This document shows positions 25,518 to 33,625 of a DNA stretch of 64,000 nucleotides, in pieces. Positions within the stretch are counted from its first letter, which is position 1. Each line of letters begins with the position of its first letter. The DNA comes from Clostridiales bacterium (GTDB lineage: Bacteria > Bacillota > Clostridia > Oscillospirales > CAG-272): assembly GCA_003150035.1 (NCBI GenBank), contig QALR01000013.1, positions 62,001-126,000 of the forward strand, given 5' to 3'. A program made the translations under genes and the position numbers. Under the pieces are notes generated by a model that did not search any database, was not told where the DNA came from, and saw nothing but the letters and a program-made list of their open reading frames with translations.

Positions 25518-25880
25518 ATGAAAAAAATCTATATCTGTTCAATTTTGCGCGGTGCGAGGGAAGACTATATCCGTAAGGTTCGAGTGTACTGCGAATATGT
25601 CGCACGAGAGCATAGGATGATCCCCATCGCTCCGCACATTTATCTGACACAGTTTCTCGATGATGAAAAAGCAGAAGACAGAGAGTTCGGTCTAAAAGCC
25701 GGACTCTCTCTGCTTTCCGAATGCGATGAACTGTGGTACTTCGGGGATCAGATCACCCGTGGGATGACGGATGAGATATGCTTTGCAATCGAACACGGCA
25801 TTCCCGTGAAATATATTCCCGAACATCATTATGAAAAATATTTATCAGAAAGGATGAACACCAATGAAATTCAACTTTAA
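25518..25880 (+). CDS. DUF4406/nucleoside deoxyribosyltransferase-like protein
   Basis: 120 residues from ATG 25518, with AAGGA upstream. The pattern MKKIYICSILRGAREDYIRK, then APHIYLTQFLDD, ECDELWYFGD and GMTDEI matches small DUF4406-type proteins with a nucleoside 2-deoxyribosyltransferase-like Rossmann fold. They are frequent on phages and ICEs; substrate unknown. Its end overlaps the start of the next gene by 17 bases. Confidence 0.7.
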   Translation: MKKIYICSILRGAREDYIRKVRVYCEYVAREHRMIPIAPHIYLTQFLDDEKAEDREFGLKAGLSLLSECDELWYFGDQITRGMTDEICFAIEHGIPVKYIPEHHYEKYLSERMNTNEIQL

Positions 25881-26208
25881 GAAAATTGCCTTGGTCATGC
25901 TCATTGTCACGGTACTCGCTTGTATGATGAGCGTATCTGCTTTTGCGGCTGGAACAGGCGATGTTGCAGGTGCAGTCGAGGATACTTGGAAGGAAGCCCG
26001 TGGTCAGATCAAGGACGTTGTCAACAACGTTATCTTTCCTGTAATCGACCTCATCCTTGCCGTCCTCTTCTTCGTGAAGGTCGCAACGGCATACCTCGAC
26101 TACAGAAAGCACGGTCAGTTTGAATGGACGGCTCCTGCCATCCTCCTCGGTACGCTGATCTTCTCCTTGACCTGTCCGTTGTATATCTGGAACATCCTCG
26201 GTATCTGA
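25864..26208 (+). CDS. DUF3852-like pilin/TrbC-type conjugation protein
   Basis: 114 residues. A cleavable signal peptide (to about SAFAA, residue 29) is followed by a short hydrophilic part and two TM helices (NNVIFPVIDLILAVLFFVKV and APAILLGTLIFSLTCPLYIW). This VirB2/TrbC-like layout fits DUF3852 proteins found just before VirB6 in Clostridia ICEs. It is probably the small pilin-like channel subunit of the conjugation apparatus. The GGAGGT before the next gene lies just after its stop. Confidence 0.7.
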   Translation: MKFNFKKIALVMLIVTVLACMMSVSAFAAGTGDVAGAVEDTWKEARGQIKDVVNNVIFPVIDLILAVLFFVKVATAYLDYRKHGQFEWTAPAILLGTLIFSLTCPLYIWNILGI

Positions 26209-26230
26209 TGCATGACGGAGGTGAACCCTA

Positions 26231-27157
26231 TTGGAATGGATTCAAGATTTAATTAACGGCTTCAGCGATGCAATAAGCAAAGCCCTGTCTTCCACTTGGA
26301 TGAGTGTATCCGACACCATTTGGGAGAAGTTTATGTCCTTCATATACTCGATGGTGTATCAAGCACTCGCAGATTTCTTCACCTTGATGACGGAGATCGG
26401 TGCGAACCTCTTCGACCTCGATTGGGTAAAAGCGGCATTACACTTTTTCAATTTGTTCGGATGGGGCTTATTTATTGCAGGTTTTGTCGTTGCGATCTTC
26501 GACACGGCAATTGAATATCAGACGATGGGGCGACTCAACATCAAAAAGCAGGTACTGCCATTCCTGTATGGACTCTTGGCAGTTAACCTATTTACGACCG
26601 TACCTGTCGAATTATTCCGATTCTCGGTGAACCTCCAAAACACCTTCGTAAAGGATTTGGCTAACGAAGCAATCGGAATGAACCTTGACGTGCAGTATTG
26701 GGCTCACCAATCCTTGGGAATGTTCAACCCTGCAACCGCAGGTATGTCACAAAACATTCTGCTCGAACTGCTCATGATCATCTGCCTTGGCTACTGCGTG
26801 ATCAAGTGCTTCTTCTCGAATATCAAGAGAGGTGGCATCCTGCTCACACAGATCGCTGTAGGCAGTTTTTATCTTTTCAGCCTTCCGAGAGGAATGACGG
26901 AAGGATTCACCAGTTGGTGCAAACAGATCGTAGCCCTTTGCTTCACGACCTTTATGCAGACAACGCTGCTCATGATGGGCTTGATTACTATGCAATCCCA
27001 CGCACTCCTTGGTCTCGGTGTTATGCTGGCGGCTAATGAAGTTCCCCGTATCGCACAGCACTTCGGCCTCGATACAAGCACGAGATTCAATGCCATGAGC
27101 GCAGTCCACACAGCCACCACCGCAATCAATTTGACACGTGCCATCGCACACAAGTAA
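26231..27157 (+). CDS. VirB6/TrbL-like conjugation channel protein
   Basis: 308 residues from a TTG start with GGAGGTGA upstream. Several TM helices lie in the segments about 75-100, 110-135 and 175-235. The C-terminal part has GMTEGFTSWCKQIVALCFTT and MLAANEVPRIAQHFGLDTS, recurrent in the TrbL-like proteins of CTn4-type elements. It forms the inner-membrane core of the type IV secretion channel. It sits between the pilin-like and VirB3-like genes, as expected. Confidence 0.82.
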   Translation: MEWIQDLINGFSDAISKALSSTWMSVSDTIWEKFMSFIYSMVYQALADFFTLMTEIGANLFDLDWVKAALHFFNLFGWGLFIAGFVVAIFDTAIEYQTMGRLNIKKQVLPFLYGLLAVNLFTTVPVELFRFSVNLQNTFVKDLANEAIGMNLDVQYWAHQSLGMFNPATAGMSQNILLELLMIICLGYCVIKCFFSNIKRGGILLTQIAVGSFYLFSLPRGMTEGFTSWCKQIVALCFTTFMQTTLLMMGLITMQSHALLGLGVMLAANEVPRIAQHFGLDTSTRFNAMSAVHTATTAINLTRAIAHK

Positions 27158-27169
27158 GGGAGATAACAC

Positions 27170-27451
27170 ATGAAAAGACAGTATTTATATCCTCAAAACA
27201 TGAGAACAGAAGCCAAACTCTGGTTTTGGGGCTTGAAGGATATCATCATCCTTGCTATCGCCCTTACCATCTCGGTGGTATCGTGGGCGAAGCTCGGCTT
27301 CGTACTACCTGCGGCTCTTACTCTGGTCTACGGAGTTCTGTCAATGCGCCTTGATGAAAACTCGGTGCTTGACTTTATCAAAAGAGCCGCAAGGTTCTTT
27401 ATAACCACACAGCAATATTTCGAATGGAAGGAGTCAAGATATGGCAAATAA
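27170..27451 (+). CDS. VirB3/PrgI-like conjugation protein
   Basis: 93 residues with two adjacent TM helices (DIIILAIALTISVVSWAKLG and VLPAALTLVYGVL) between basic ends. Size, topology and position between VirB6 and VirB4 match PrgI/VirB3 proteins of Gram-positive conjugation systems. It overlaps the next gene by 11 bases. Confidence 0.75.
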   Translation: MKRQYLYPQNMRTEAKLWFWGLKDIIILAIALTISVVSWAKLGFVLPAALTLVYGVLSMRLDENSVLDFIKRAARFFITTQQYFEWKESRYGK

Positions 27452-28016
27452 GAAAATGTCAACCGCCGAGCTCGTCGGGATCAGCCACTTCTCAAGGAAT
27501 GGTCTCATGACGCAACGATACGGTGAGGTGGTTTATTTCATCGTTCAGCCTACCAATATCTCGGTGTTGAGCGAAACCAGTATCGCAATCAAGATCAATC
27601 ATTTGATGCAGTTGCTCTCACAGCAACCCGACATCGAGATCATCTGCTCTGATGCACGTGAGAACTTTGAGTTTAACAAGCTCTCGTTGGCGAGAAAGGC
27701 AGAAAAGGAAGACAACCTCAAGGTACAGTTGCTCCTTCGTCGTGATATGAAATTCCTCGATGACATTCAGCTTCAGATGTCCACCGCCCGTGAGTTTATG
27801 TTCGCATATAGACTCACTCACGAGAGCGAGGACGGTGCGTTGGCAACCCTCAACCGCATCGAGAAGCACATCTCGGATCAGGGATTCGAGGTCAAACGTG
27901 CAAACAAAGAAGACATCAAGAGATTTCTCTCCCGATACTTCGGTCACATGGTCGAGGACAGTATCGACGATGTGGACGGCGAAAAAATGATCAAAAAATG
28001 GATCATTCTCGATTAA
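27441..28016 (+). CDS. Conjugation-associated protein of unknown function
   Basis: 191 residues, soluble. It contains VVYFIVQPTNISVLSETSIA and a helical middle. The strand pattern around residues 28-55 recalls the N-terminal domain of VirB4-family ATPases, but there is no P-loop, so it may be a detached N-terminal-like partner of the VirB4 encoded downstream. This is inference. It is coupled to the VirB3-like gene. Confidence 0.55.
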   Translation: MANKKMSTAELVGISHFSRNGLMTQRYGEVVYFIVQPTNISVLSETSIAIKINHLMQLLSQQPDIEIICSDARENFEFNKLSLARKAEKEDNLKVQLLLRRDMKFLDDIQLQMSTAREFMFAYRLTHESEDGALATLNRIEKHISDQGFEVKRANKEDIKRFLSRYFGHMVEDSIDDVDGEKMIKKWIILD

Positions 28017-28033
28017 TGAAAGGAGATGCAACC

Positions 28034-28597
28034 ATGGCCAAACCTCAAAAAAACAGATGGCAAAAAATTTGTAAATTCCTTGCGGAATATATGACACCCG
28101 AAGATTCCTATAAAGCTGGCGCACTGTACGAAATTTTTCTCAAGGATCATCCGATCGATATTTTTGACGATCCCCTCGCAATGCGGAAGGATTTCGAAAT
28201 GTGCCTTCGCTATGAAGTTGAAAAGGAAAACGGTTTTCTCAAGCGTGTATCTCACGGCGTTTACACTGTCAGAACGGATCCGCTCGACCGAGGTGTAAAC
28301 TTCAGCAGAAACAATAGCGCCGAGCCTTCAGATCCACAGGCTGTTCCCGTGGTCATTTCCTTGGATGAGGTACTTGACAATAGTGTGGAAATCGCTAAGA
28401 AAGGAAAGAAATTTTTTTCTATACTTGAAAATCAAGACTTGCCGACCACCATGCAGCTTGAGCTTTCTAAATTGAAAAGCAAATTCATGCGTGATCTCGA
28501 CGATGTAATCACGAACATTACAGTTGTGATGGCTTGGTGTGAAGATAATCTTGAATGCCTTGAAGAAGAATCTTCTCTCACTATGGATTTCTGCTGA
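28034..28597 (+). CDS. Hypothetical ICE protein
   Basis: 187 residues from ATG 28034, with AAGGAGATG upstream. No TM segment. The N-terminal 90 residues look like a winged-helix-type unit (YKAGALYEIFLKDHP ... FLKRVSHGVYTV). The C-terminal part is helical. Not recognised. The composition is AT-richer than the flanking transfer genes, and a terminator follows, so it may be a late insertion in the transfer operon. Confidence 0.5.
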   Translation: MAKPQKNRWQKICKFLAEYMTPEDSYKAGALYEIFLKDHPIDIFDDPLAMRKDFEMCLRYEVEKENGFLKRVSHGVYTVRTDPLDRGVNFSRNNSAEPSDPQAVPVVISLDEVLDNSVEIAKKGKKFFSILENQDLPTTMQLELSKLKSKFMRDLDDVITNITVVMAWCEDNLECLEEESSLTMDFC

Positions 28598-28631
28598 AAC
28601 AAAAATATAAAACACAATTAAATCAAAAAGT

Positions 28632-28670
28632 AAGCCATGTTCTGGTTTTCGGAATATGGCTTTTCTTTTG
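28632..28670 (+). terminator. Terminator-like hairpin before virB4
   Basis: AAGCCAT / ATGGCTT stem with a 17-base loop followed by TTCTTTT. It lies 12 bases before the virB4 start. Confidence 0.5.
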
Positions 28671-28681
28671 GGAAGGACAAA

Positions 28682-30511
28682 ATGGCAAAGAAAAAAACTC
28701 TCCCGTCGGAAGTCGTTACAAGCGAAGCATATGTAAAGGACTTCTTTGACATGGTCGTGCCTACGACCATTAAATTCAATGTCGATCACTTTGTATGTGG
28801 CGACAGCTTCCGTTGTGTTTGGGCAATCAAGGAATATCCGCCCAACACTACGGATCAGGCCATCCTGTCTCGCTTCGGGGATAAGGAAGCCGTAACCCTC
28901 CACATGTACACCCGATTCGTGGACGGACTCGAACAGAGAAAGATCCTTCAGAACGCAAGCCGCAAAAATAAGATGCTGGCGAATTCCAATGACCTTGAAG
29001 ACTCTGTTATGGGCGAAGGTAATCTCTACGATGTAGTCGAGCTGATGAACGACCTTCGCAAAAACCGTGAGCCTCTTCTGCATTGCGCTGTATTTATCGA
29101 GCTGTCCGCAAACAGCCTTGAAAAGCTGAAAGAGCTTCAAGCTGACATCTCGATGGAGATGACTCGTGAGAAGTTGTCGGTGGACAGACTCACGCTCCGA
29201 CAGAAGGAAGGGTTCATTGCGTGTATGCCGTGCGGTCACAACGTATTCGGCACACAGTTTGAACGAGTCCTTCCTGCATCTGCCGTGGCAAACTGCTACC
29301 CGTTTAACTATTCGGGTAAGACGGATCCCCACGGATTCTACCTCGGCAGAGATAAGTTCGGAACGAACATCATCGTGGACTTCGACAGAAGAAGCGATGA
29401 CAAAACCAACTCCAATATCCTCATCCTCGGTAACTCCGGTCAGGGTAAGTCGTATCTTCTCAAGCTCATTCTTACCAACACGAGAATGTCCGGAAAATCC
29501 GTCCTGTGCCTTGATGCAGAACAGGAGTATAGGGATCTGACCAACAACCTCGGTGGTTGCTACGTTGACCTCATGAGTGGTCAGTATATCATCAATCCTC
29601 TCGAACCCAAGGAGTGGTCGGACAACGCCGATGACGTGGATGACGATGCCCCCGAAGCATTCCGCAAGGCGACTCGTCTCTCACAGCACATCTCCTACCT
29701 CAAGGACTTCTTCCGAGTCTATAAGAATTTCAATGACGCTCAGATCGATACACTCGAAATCCTTCTGATAAGGCTCTACGGCAAGTTCGGCATTCACGAC
29801 AACACCGATTACGACAAGCTCAAAACGACAGACTATCCCATCATGGCTGACCTGTACTCCATCGTGGAAGATGAGTATATGAAATACGAGAAAGGCACGA
29901 AGTCTCTCTTCACCGAAGACCTCCTTCGGGAACTCTGCCTCGGCCTTAACTCCATGTGCGTCGGTGCTGAAAGTAAGTTCTTCAACGGACACACCAACAT
30001 CAGCGATGACAAATTCATCTGCTTTGGCGTTAAGGGTCTCATGGATGCAAACAAGAAGCTCAAGGATGCCATGCTGTTCAACATTCTCTCGTATATGAAC
30101 CACAAGCTCCTCACGAAAGGACACACCGCAGCCTCCATCGATGAGCTGTATCTCTTCCTCACCAACCTCACGGCAATCGAATATATCCGTAACGCCTCTA
30201 AGAGAGTGCGTAAAAAGGAATCCTCAATCATTCTTGCATCGCAGAATATCGAGGATTTTTTGTTGCCCGAAATCAAAGAGTTCACTAAGCCTCTGTTCTC
30301 GATTCCGACTCATCAGTTCCTCTTCAACGGCGGTAACATCAATGCAAGAGATTATATCGACGCTCTCCAGCTTGAAGATAGTGAGTTCGATCTCATCAAG
30401 TATCCCGAACGTGGTACTTGTCTTTTCAAATGCGGTAACGAAAGATACCTCTTGCAGGTGAAGGCCCCCGAATATAAGGCGAAGCTGTTCGGAGAAGCTG
30501 GTGGCAGATAA
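28682..30511 (+). CDS. virB4: VirB4-like conjugation ATPase
   Basis: 609 residues from ATG 28682, with GGGAAGGA upstream; the longer frame from 28637 runs through a hairpin. Walker A GNSGQGKSYLL lies near residues 250-260. SVLCLDAEQEYRDL follows, and Walker B-like SIDELYLFLTN plus an ASQNIEDFLLPEI region lie in the C-terminal half. It is the energising ATPase of the type IV system, close to the CD1110-type VirB4 of C. difficile elements. Confidence 0.92.
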   Translation: MAKKKTLPSEVVTSEAYVKDFFDMVVPTTIKFNVDHFVCGDSFRCVWAIKEYPPNTTDQAILSRFGDKEAVTLHMYTRFVDGLEQRKILQNASRKNKMLANSNDLEDSVMGEGNLYDVVELMNDLRKNREPLLHCAVFIELSANSLEKLKELQADISMEMTREKLSVDRLTLRQKEGFIACMPCGHNVFGTQFERVLPASAVANCYPFNYSGKTDPHGFYLGRDKFGTNIIVDFDRRSDDKTNSNILILGNSGQGKSYLLKLILTNTRMSGKSVLCLDAEQEYRDLTNNLGGCYVDLMSGQYIINPLEPKEWSDNADDVDDDAPEAFRKATRLSQHISYLKDFFRVYKNFNDAQIDTLEILLIRLYGKFGIHDNTDYDKLKTTDYPIMADLYSIVEDEYMKYEKGTKSLFTEDLLRELCLGLNSMCVGAESKFFNGHTNISDDKFICFGVKGLMDANKKLKDAMLFNILSYMNHKLLTKGHTAASIDELYLFLTNLTAIEYIRNASKRVRKKESSIILASQNIEDFLLPEIKEFTKPLFSIPTHQFLFNGGNINARDYIDALQLEDSEFDLIKYPERGTCLFKCGNERYLLQVKAPEYKAKLFGEAGGR

Positions 30512-30699
30512 GCCAAGGTCAACCAAGGCTTTTGAGAGTCATAAGCATGGGTGGCACAGACACCCACCCTTCTTCTCAACACCTCAAACTCTCAAAGATG
30601 TACCGAGTGTTTTGAACCGCAGAATCGATTTGAGAGAGTCTCTCACGGGTTAGAAATAATACCGCCGTCGTCAAAGAAAACGGCTCACGCAGAAAGAGG
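30512..30699 (+). promoter_or_regulatory. Structured 188-base spacer after virB4
   Basis: No gene. It holds a GGGTG / CACCC hairpin (about 30550-30569) enclosed by TTTGAGAGT (30531-30539) and ACTCTCAAA (30588-30596), plus the palindrome TGAGAGAGTCTCTCA (30631-30645). The elements share GAGAG/CTCTC and could pair alternatively, as in an attenuator. Confidence 0.4.
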
Positions 30700-31221
30700 G
30701 TGATTGTCGCATTTTGGGCAGCCGTTGGCAAGGTGGCACTAAAGGTGCTTCAGTTCCTTGTCGGAGATAAAAAAGGCAGAAAGTTTTTGGGCTATGTCAT
30801 TGGCATAGTTCTTTTTATTGTCCTCATTCCCGTCATAGCCATCTATGGCTTGTTCGGGTGGCTCGGTGCAGGTGAGGTTGCCGACATCGTCGGGTATGAT
30901 GCCATCTACAAGAACCTACCCACTGAGATCTGTGAACAGATGGAAGCAAATGAAAATCAGTTACAGATGATTGAATCCGTATTCACGGTAAACGAGCTGA
31001 CCGAGGACGATATCAGCAAAGCAAAACTTATCTACCTGTCCTACCTCACGGACAGATACAGTGAGGAAAATTTCTATCAAACGTTAGCGGATTGCTTCCT
31101 CACGGTCAGCGAGGAAAGCGACCTGCTCACCAACATCTCCTCTGCATTCGGCGTCGAGTTTTCTGACGCCGACAGAGATCAATTCAACGAATATTTTGGA
31201 GGTGATTCAAACGAATCCTAA
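30700..31221 (+). CDS. Short CD1108-like membrane protein, no hydrolase domain
   Basis: 173 residues from GTG 30700. A KKGRKFLGYVIGIVLFIVLI membrane segment follows a basic stretch, as in the N-terminus of the large ICE cell-wall hydrolases (CD1108-type). The lytic transglycosylase and NlpC/P60 parts are absent; only a helical, acidic region of about 120 residues remains. Either this is a distinct small protein or a shortened relic. No other wall hydrolase for mating is seen in the window. Confidence 0.5.
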   Translation: MIVAFWAAVGKVALKVLQFLVGDKKGRKFLGYVIGIVLFIVLIPVIAIYGLFGWLGAGEVADIVGYDAIYKNLPTEICEQMEANENQLQMIESVFTVNELTEDDISKAKLIYLSYLTDRYSEENFYQTLADCFLTVSEESDLLTNISSAFGVEFSDADRDQFNEYFGGDSNES

Positions 31222-32596
31222 AATTAGATTCAACAGTAAGGATCCTGCACCCGATGTAAAACCGTTCAGACTTCGTGCGGTTGAAATCTTGGATGAGAAT
31301 CAGTGGGCTGTGTTTTCCAACAGGCTCTTGGATGATTATGATTTTATTGCCAAGCATTCCGATGCATTGTGTGTAGGATCCGATGGCGTTACCAACGCTC
31401 TCCTCGTCCTCAACAAGCAGACCGAGGAAGGAATCCTCGTCAACAGCGAGGGTTCTTCCTATGCGAGGTACTCTGCGTATCTGCCTTTCGCCGGACACAT
31501 GCTTGATTATTATGTCAACATGATCGCCGACTACTGCGTGACCGAAGGAACGCTGAATACAAGCGATGGAGCTTGGGCTATCTCCTTCGATGAACTGTAC
31601 AAGCATCACAATGAGGTCGACATCACTGAGGGCAACGGCATCGACGAGTTGGTACTGCGAGAGCTTCAGATGCGAGATGAGGTCGCCGAAGCCATTCAGA
31701 CCGAGGATGGTTATGAAATAACCTATCACCTTAAACATTGTCCTCAGTGCAATGCAGGTGGTATCGAAGCAGGGTTCTCTCTGCTCTCACTTCTCGGATG
31801 TACGCTTCAAGATGTTCACTTCATCGAGAAGGACGGAAGCGATATCGTTGCAACCATCACGGAGCTGAACGCAAACATGATTACCGAACAAGGCCGTGAG
31901 GAATGGGCAGACGTTCTCTCCACGAAGGTCGGCAAGATCTTCAATCATCAAGGTCAGATCATGATAGAGCTTGAAGACTTCGACAAGCTCCGTCTTCAGT
32001 CATTCGCCTACGCTTCCCACGGACTCGCTGAAAATTCGTCTGCGTGGTTCAAGGATCCCGACGAACCGAAACCCGATTTCACAAACAACCATTACGAGGT
32101 AGTCGATCAAGATGAGTTCGAAATTGCTTACGCAAAGCACATCCTGTGGCTCAACGATCTCCCCGGAGGTAAGCAACTTGATATGAGTGGCTGTCACCTT
32201 GATGGAGTCAACCTCGCCAACAGAAAACTCTTGAACTCCAACTTCTCGGATGCACTTCTCGTAGGATGCAACATGGACTCGGCAGAACTTTGCTTCGCAA
32301 ATTTCTCCGGAGCCTTCCTTGATCACTGCTCAATGCAGTATGTGAATGCCGATGAGATCAACTTCCGTGGAGCTACCTTGAAGGAGAGTGACCTCTCCTA
32401 TATCCTTCTTTACGGTGGAAACTTCGCTCACGCTACGTTCTATAAGAGCGACCTGTTCAATTGTAACATCGGCAACACGTGCTTTGAAGGAACAAGATTT
32501 GTGAATACTCCCACGGCTTGTGAAAACATCGATCTTGATTTTAAGATTACGGATGCCGATTGGGTAGCCAGCAATGAAGGACAGGTGATGCAGTAA
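31196..32596 (+). CDS. Pentapeptide-repeat protein with DUF6329-like N-terminus
   Basis: About 466 residues. The N-terminal part (FRLRAVEILDENQWAVFSN ...) resembles DUF6329 proteins (from memory). Residues about 335-440 carry pentapeptide repeats of the A(D/N)LXX type (LDMSGCHLDGVNLANRKLLN, then NFSDALLVGCNMDSAELCFA), which fold as a right-handed helix and in MfpA/Qnr mimic DNA. The start is unclear: GGAGGTGA at 31198-31205 is the only good site, yet the codons at the right spacing are ATT 31205 or ACG 31211; TTG 31196 and GTG 31202 lie in the site itself. It overlaps the previous gene. Confidence 0.65.
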   Translation: MEVIQTNPKIRFNSKDPAPDVKPFRLRAVEILDENQWAVFSNRLLDDYDFIAKHSDALCVGSDGVTNALLVLNKQTEEGILVNSEGSSYARYSAYLPFAGHMLDYYVNMIADYCVTEGTLNTSDGAWAISFDELYKHHNEVDITEGNGIDELVLRELQMRDEVAEAIQTEDGYEITYHLKHCPQCNAGGIEAGFSLLSLLGCTLQDVHFIEKDGSDIVATITELNANMITEQGREEWADVLSTKVGKIFNHQGQIMIELEDFDKLRLQSFAYASHGLAENSSAWFKDPDEPKPDFTNNHYEVVDQDEFEIAYAKHILWLNDLPGGKQLDMSGCHLDGVNLANRKLLNSNFSDALLVGCNMDSAELCFANFSGAFLDHCSMQYVNADEINFRGATLKESDLSYILLYGGNFAHATFYKSDLFNCNIGNTCFEGTRFVNTPTACENIDLDFKITDADWVASNEGQVMQ

Positions 32597-32826
32597 TGGC
32601 TACGATGGACAATAAGTTTTCCACCATTCAAGTCGAATACGAAACCGAAAAGCTCGAAGCGGTTCGAATTTATTTGCGAGATAAGAACTCCACGGTAGAG
32701 CGAGAACTCGCAGATGCAATCGAATCCGTCTTCAAAAAAGTTGTTCCCGTTGCAGTTCGGGGATATATCGAAAAGAAAAATGCTCCGCCTCCGAAGCCTG
32801 TAACTTCGGATCAACAGAGCGAGTAA
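32596..32826 (+). CDS. DUF6103-like small protein
   Basis: 76 residues. The pattern FSTIQVEYETEKLEAVRIYL, then ERELADAIESVFKKVVPVAV, then RGYIEKK recalls DUF6103-type ICE proteins, which look like small ribbon-helix-helix factors. It ends in a proline-rich tail. The last gene before the probable oriT, so a role as accessory relaxosome or regulatory protein is possible. Confidence 0.55.
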   Translation: MATMDNKFSTIQVEYETEKLEAVRIYLRDKNSTVERELADAIESVFKKVVPVAVRGYIEKKNAPPPKPVTSDQQSE

Positions 32827-32833
32827 CAAACAA

Positions 32834-33190
32834 TTCTATTATTAGTCAGGAAGACATCAAAACACGTGCTAAAAACCGCCCAAAGTTAAGGGGGTACGAA
32901 AAAGTCTCGGAAATCGTCAGATAAGACGATTTTCGATTGGAAAGCAGGTTAAAGAGGTATGCCGCTCACGGCAACCTCCCCTCACATCGGACGGCAGAGC
33001 CGACCGAATTTGCGAGAAAAACAGAGATTTCGAGAGCTTTCAAGAGATGCCTGTTTTCTATAAAGGTATTCCAAAATCGCCTGTGTGTGCGAAAAATTGA
33101 CTTTTTGGACTCCATTTTGGCTGAAACGGCGGTTTTTCGCGGGTTTTGGTATTCCATTGACGTATTCCATTCAAGAAAGTGAGGTAAATT
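32834..33190 (+). other. Candidate origin of transfer (oriT)
   Basis: A 357-base noncoding stretch directly upstream of the MobC-like and relaxase genes. It holds three inverted repeats. AAATCGTC / GACGATTT with a six-base loop lies at 32911-32932. GAGGT-A-TGCCG / CGGCA-ACCTC with a four-base loop lies at 32954-32978. CGGACGGC / GCCGACCG with one mismatch lies at 32988-33006. TATTCCA occurs three times near 33065, 33149 and 33165. This is the usual location and layout for MOBP oriT sites. The nick site cannot be assigned. Confidence 0.6.
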
Positions 33191-33196
33191 GCAAAA

Positions 33197-33625
33197 ATGG
33201 ACAATTCTGAAAATCTCGACGAGATGCTCCAAGAACCCGTCAAAAGAATCGGTGTCTATATGACTGAGTCAACTCATGAGATGGCAAAAAGGCACTACAA
33301 GGAAACTGGTTGTAAGAGTGTGAGTGACTATATTTGCAAGGCTATCCACTACTACACAGAGCTTCATTCACTGAAGGATTGCTCCAATGTCATCCCCGAC
33401 ATCATCACCTCTACGCTCAAGGACATCACAAGAGAGAGCGATAACCGTCAAGGTAGATTGCTCTTCAAGATGGCTGTGGAGCTGACGATCCTGCAGAATA
33501 TCATTGCAGCCAACAGCAACATTGACGTGGCTACGCTCGAAAGAGTGCGTGGTATCTGTGTCAATGAGGTCAAAAAGCTCAACGGCATTATCAGTTTCGA
33601 TGAAGCAGTCAGATGGCAAAGCTGA
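33197..33625 (+). CDS. MobC-like relaxosome protein
   Basis: 142 residues. GTGAGGTAAATTG precedes the ATG. The N-terminal ribbon-helix-helix type unit (RIGVYMTESTHEMAKRHYKE, then SVSDYICKAIHYY) is followed by helices. Size and position between oriT and the relaxase fit MobC-like accessory proteins that bind oriT. It overlaps the relaxase gene by 13 bases. Confidence 0.75.
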   Translation: MDNSENLDEMLQEPVKRIGVYMTESTHEMAKRHYKETGCKSVSDYICKAIHYYTELHSLKDCSNVIPDIITSTLKDITRESDNRQGRLLFKMAVELTILQNIIAANSNIDVATLERVRGICVNEVKKLNGIISFDEAVRWQS

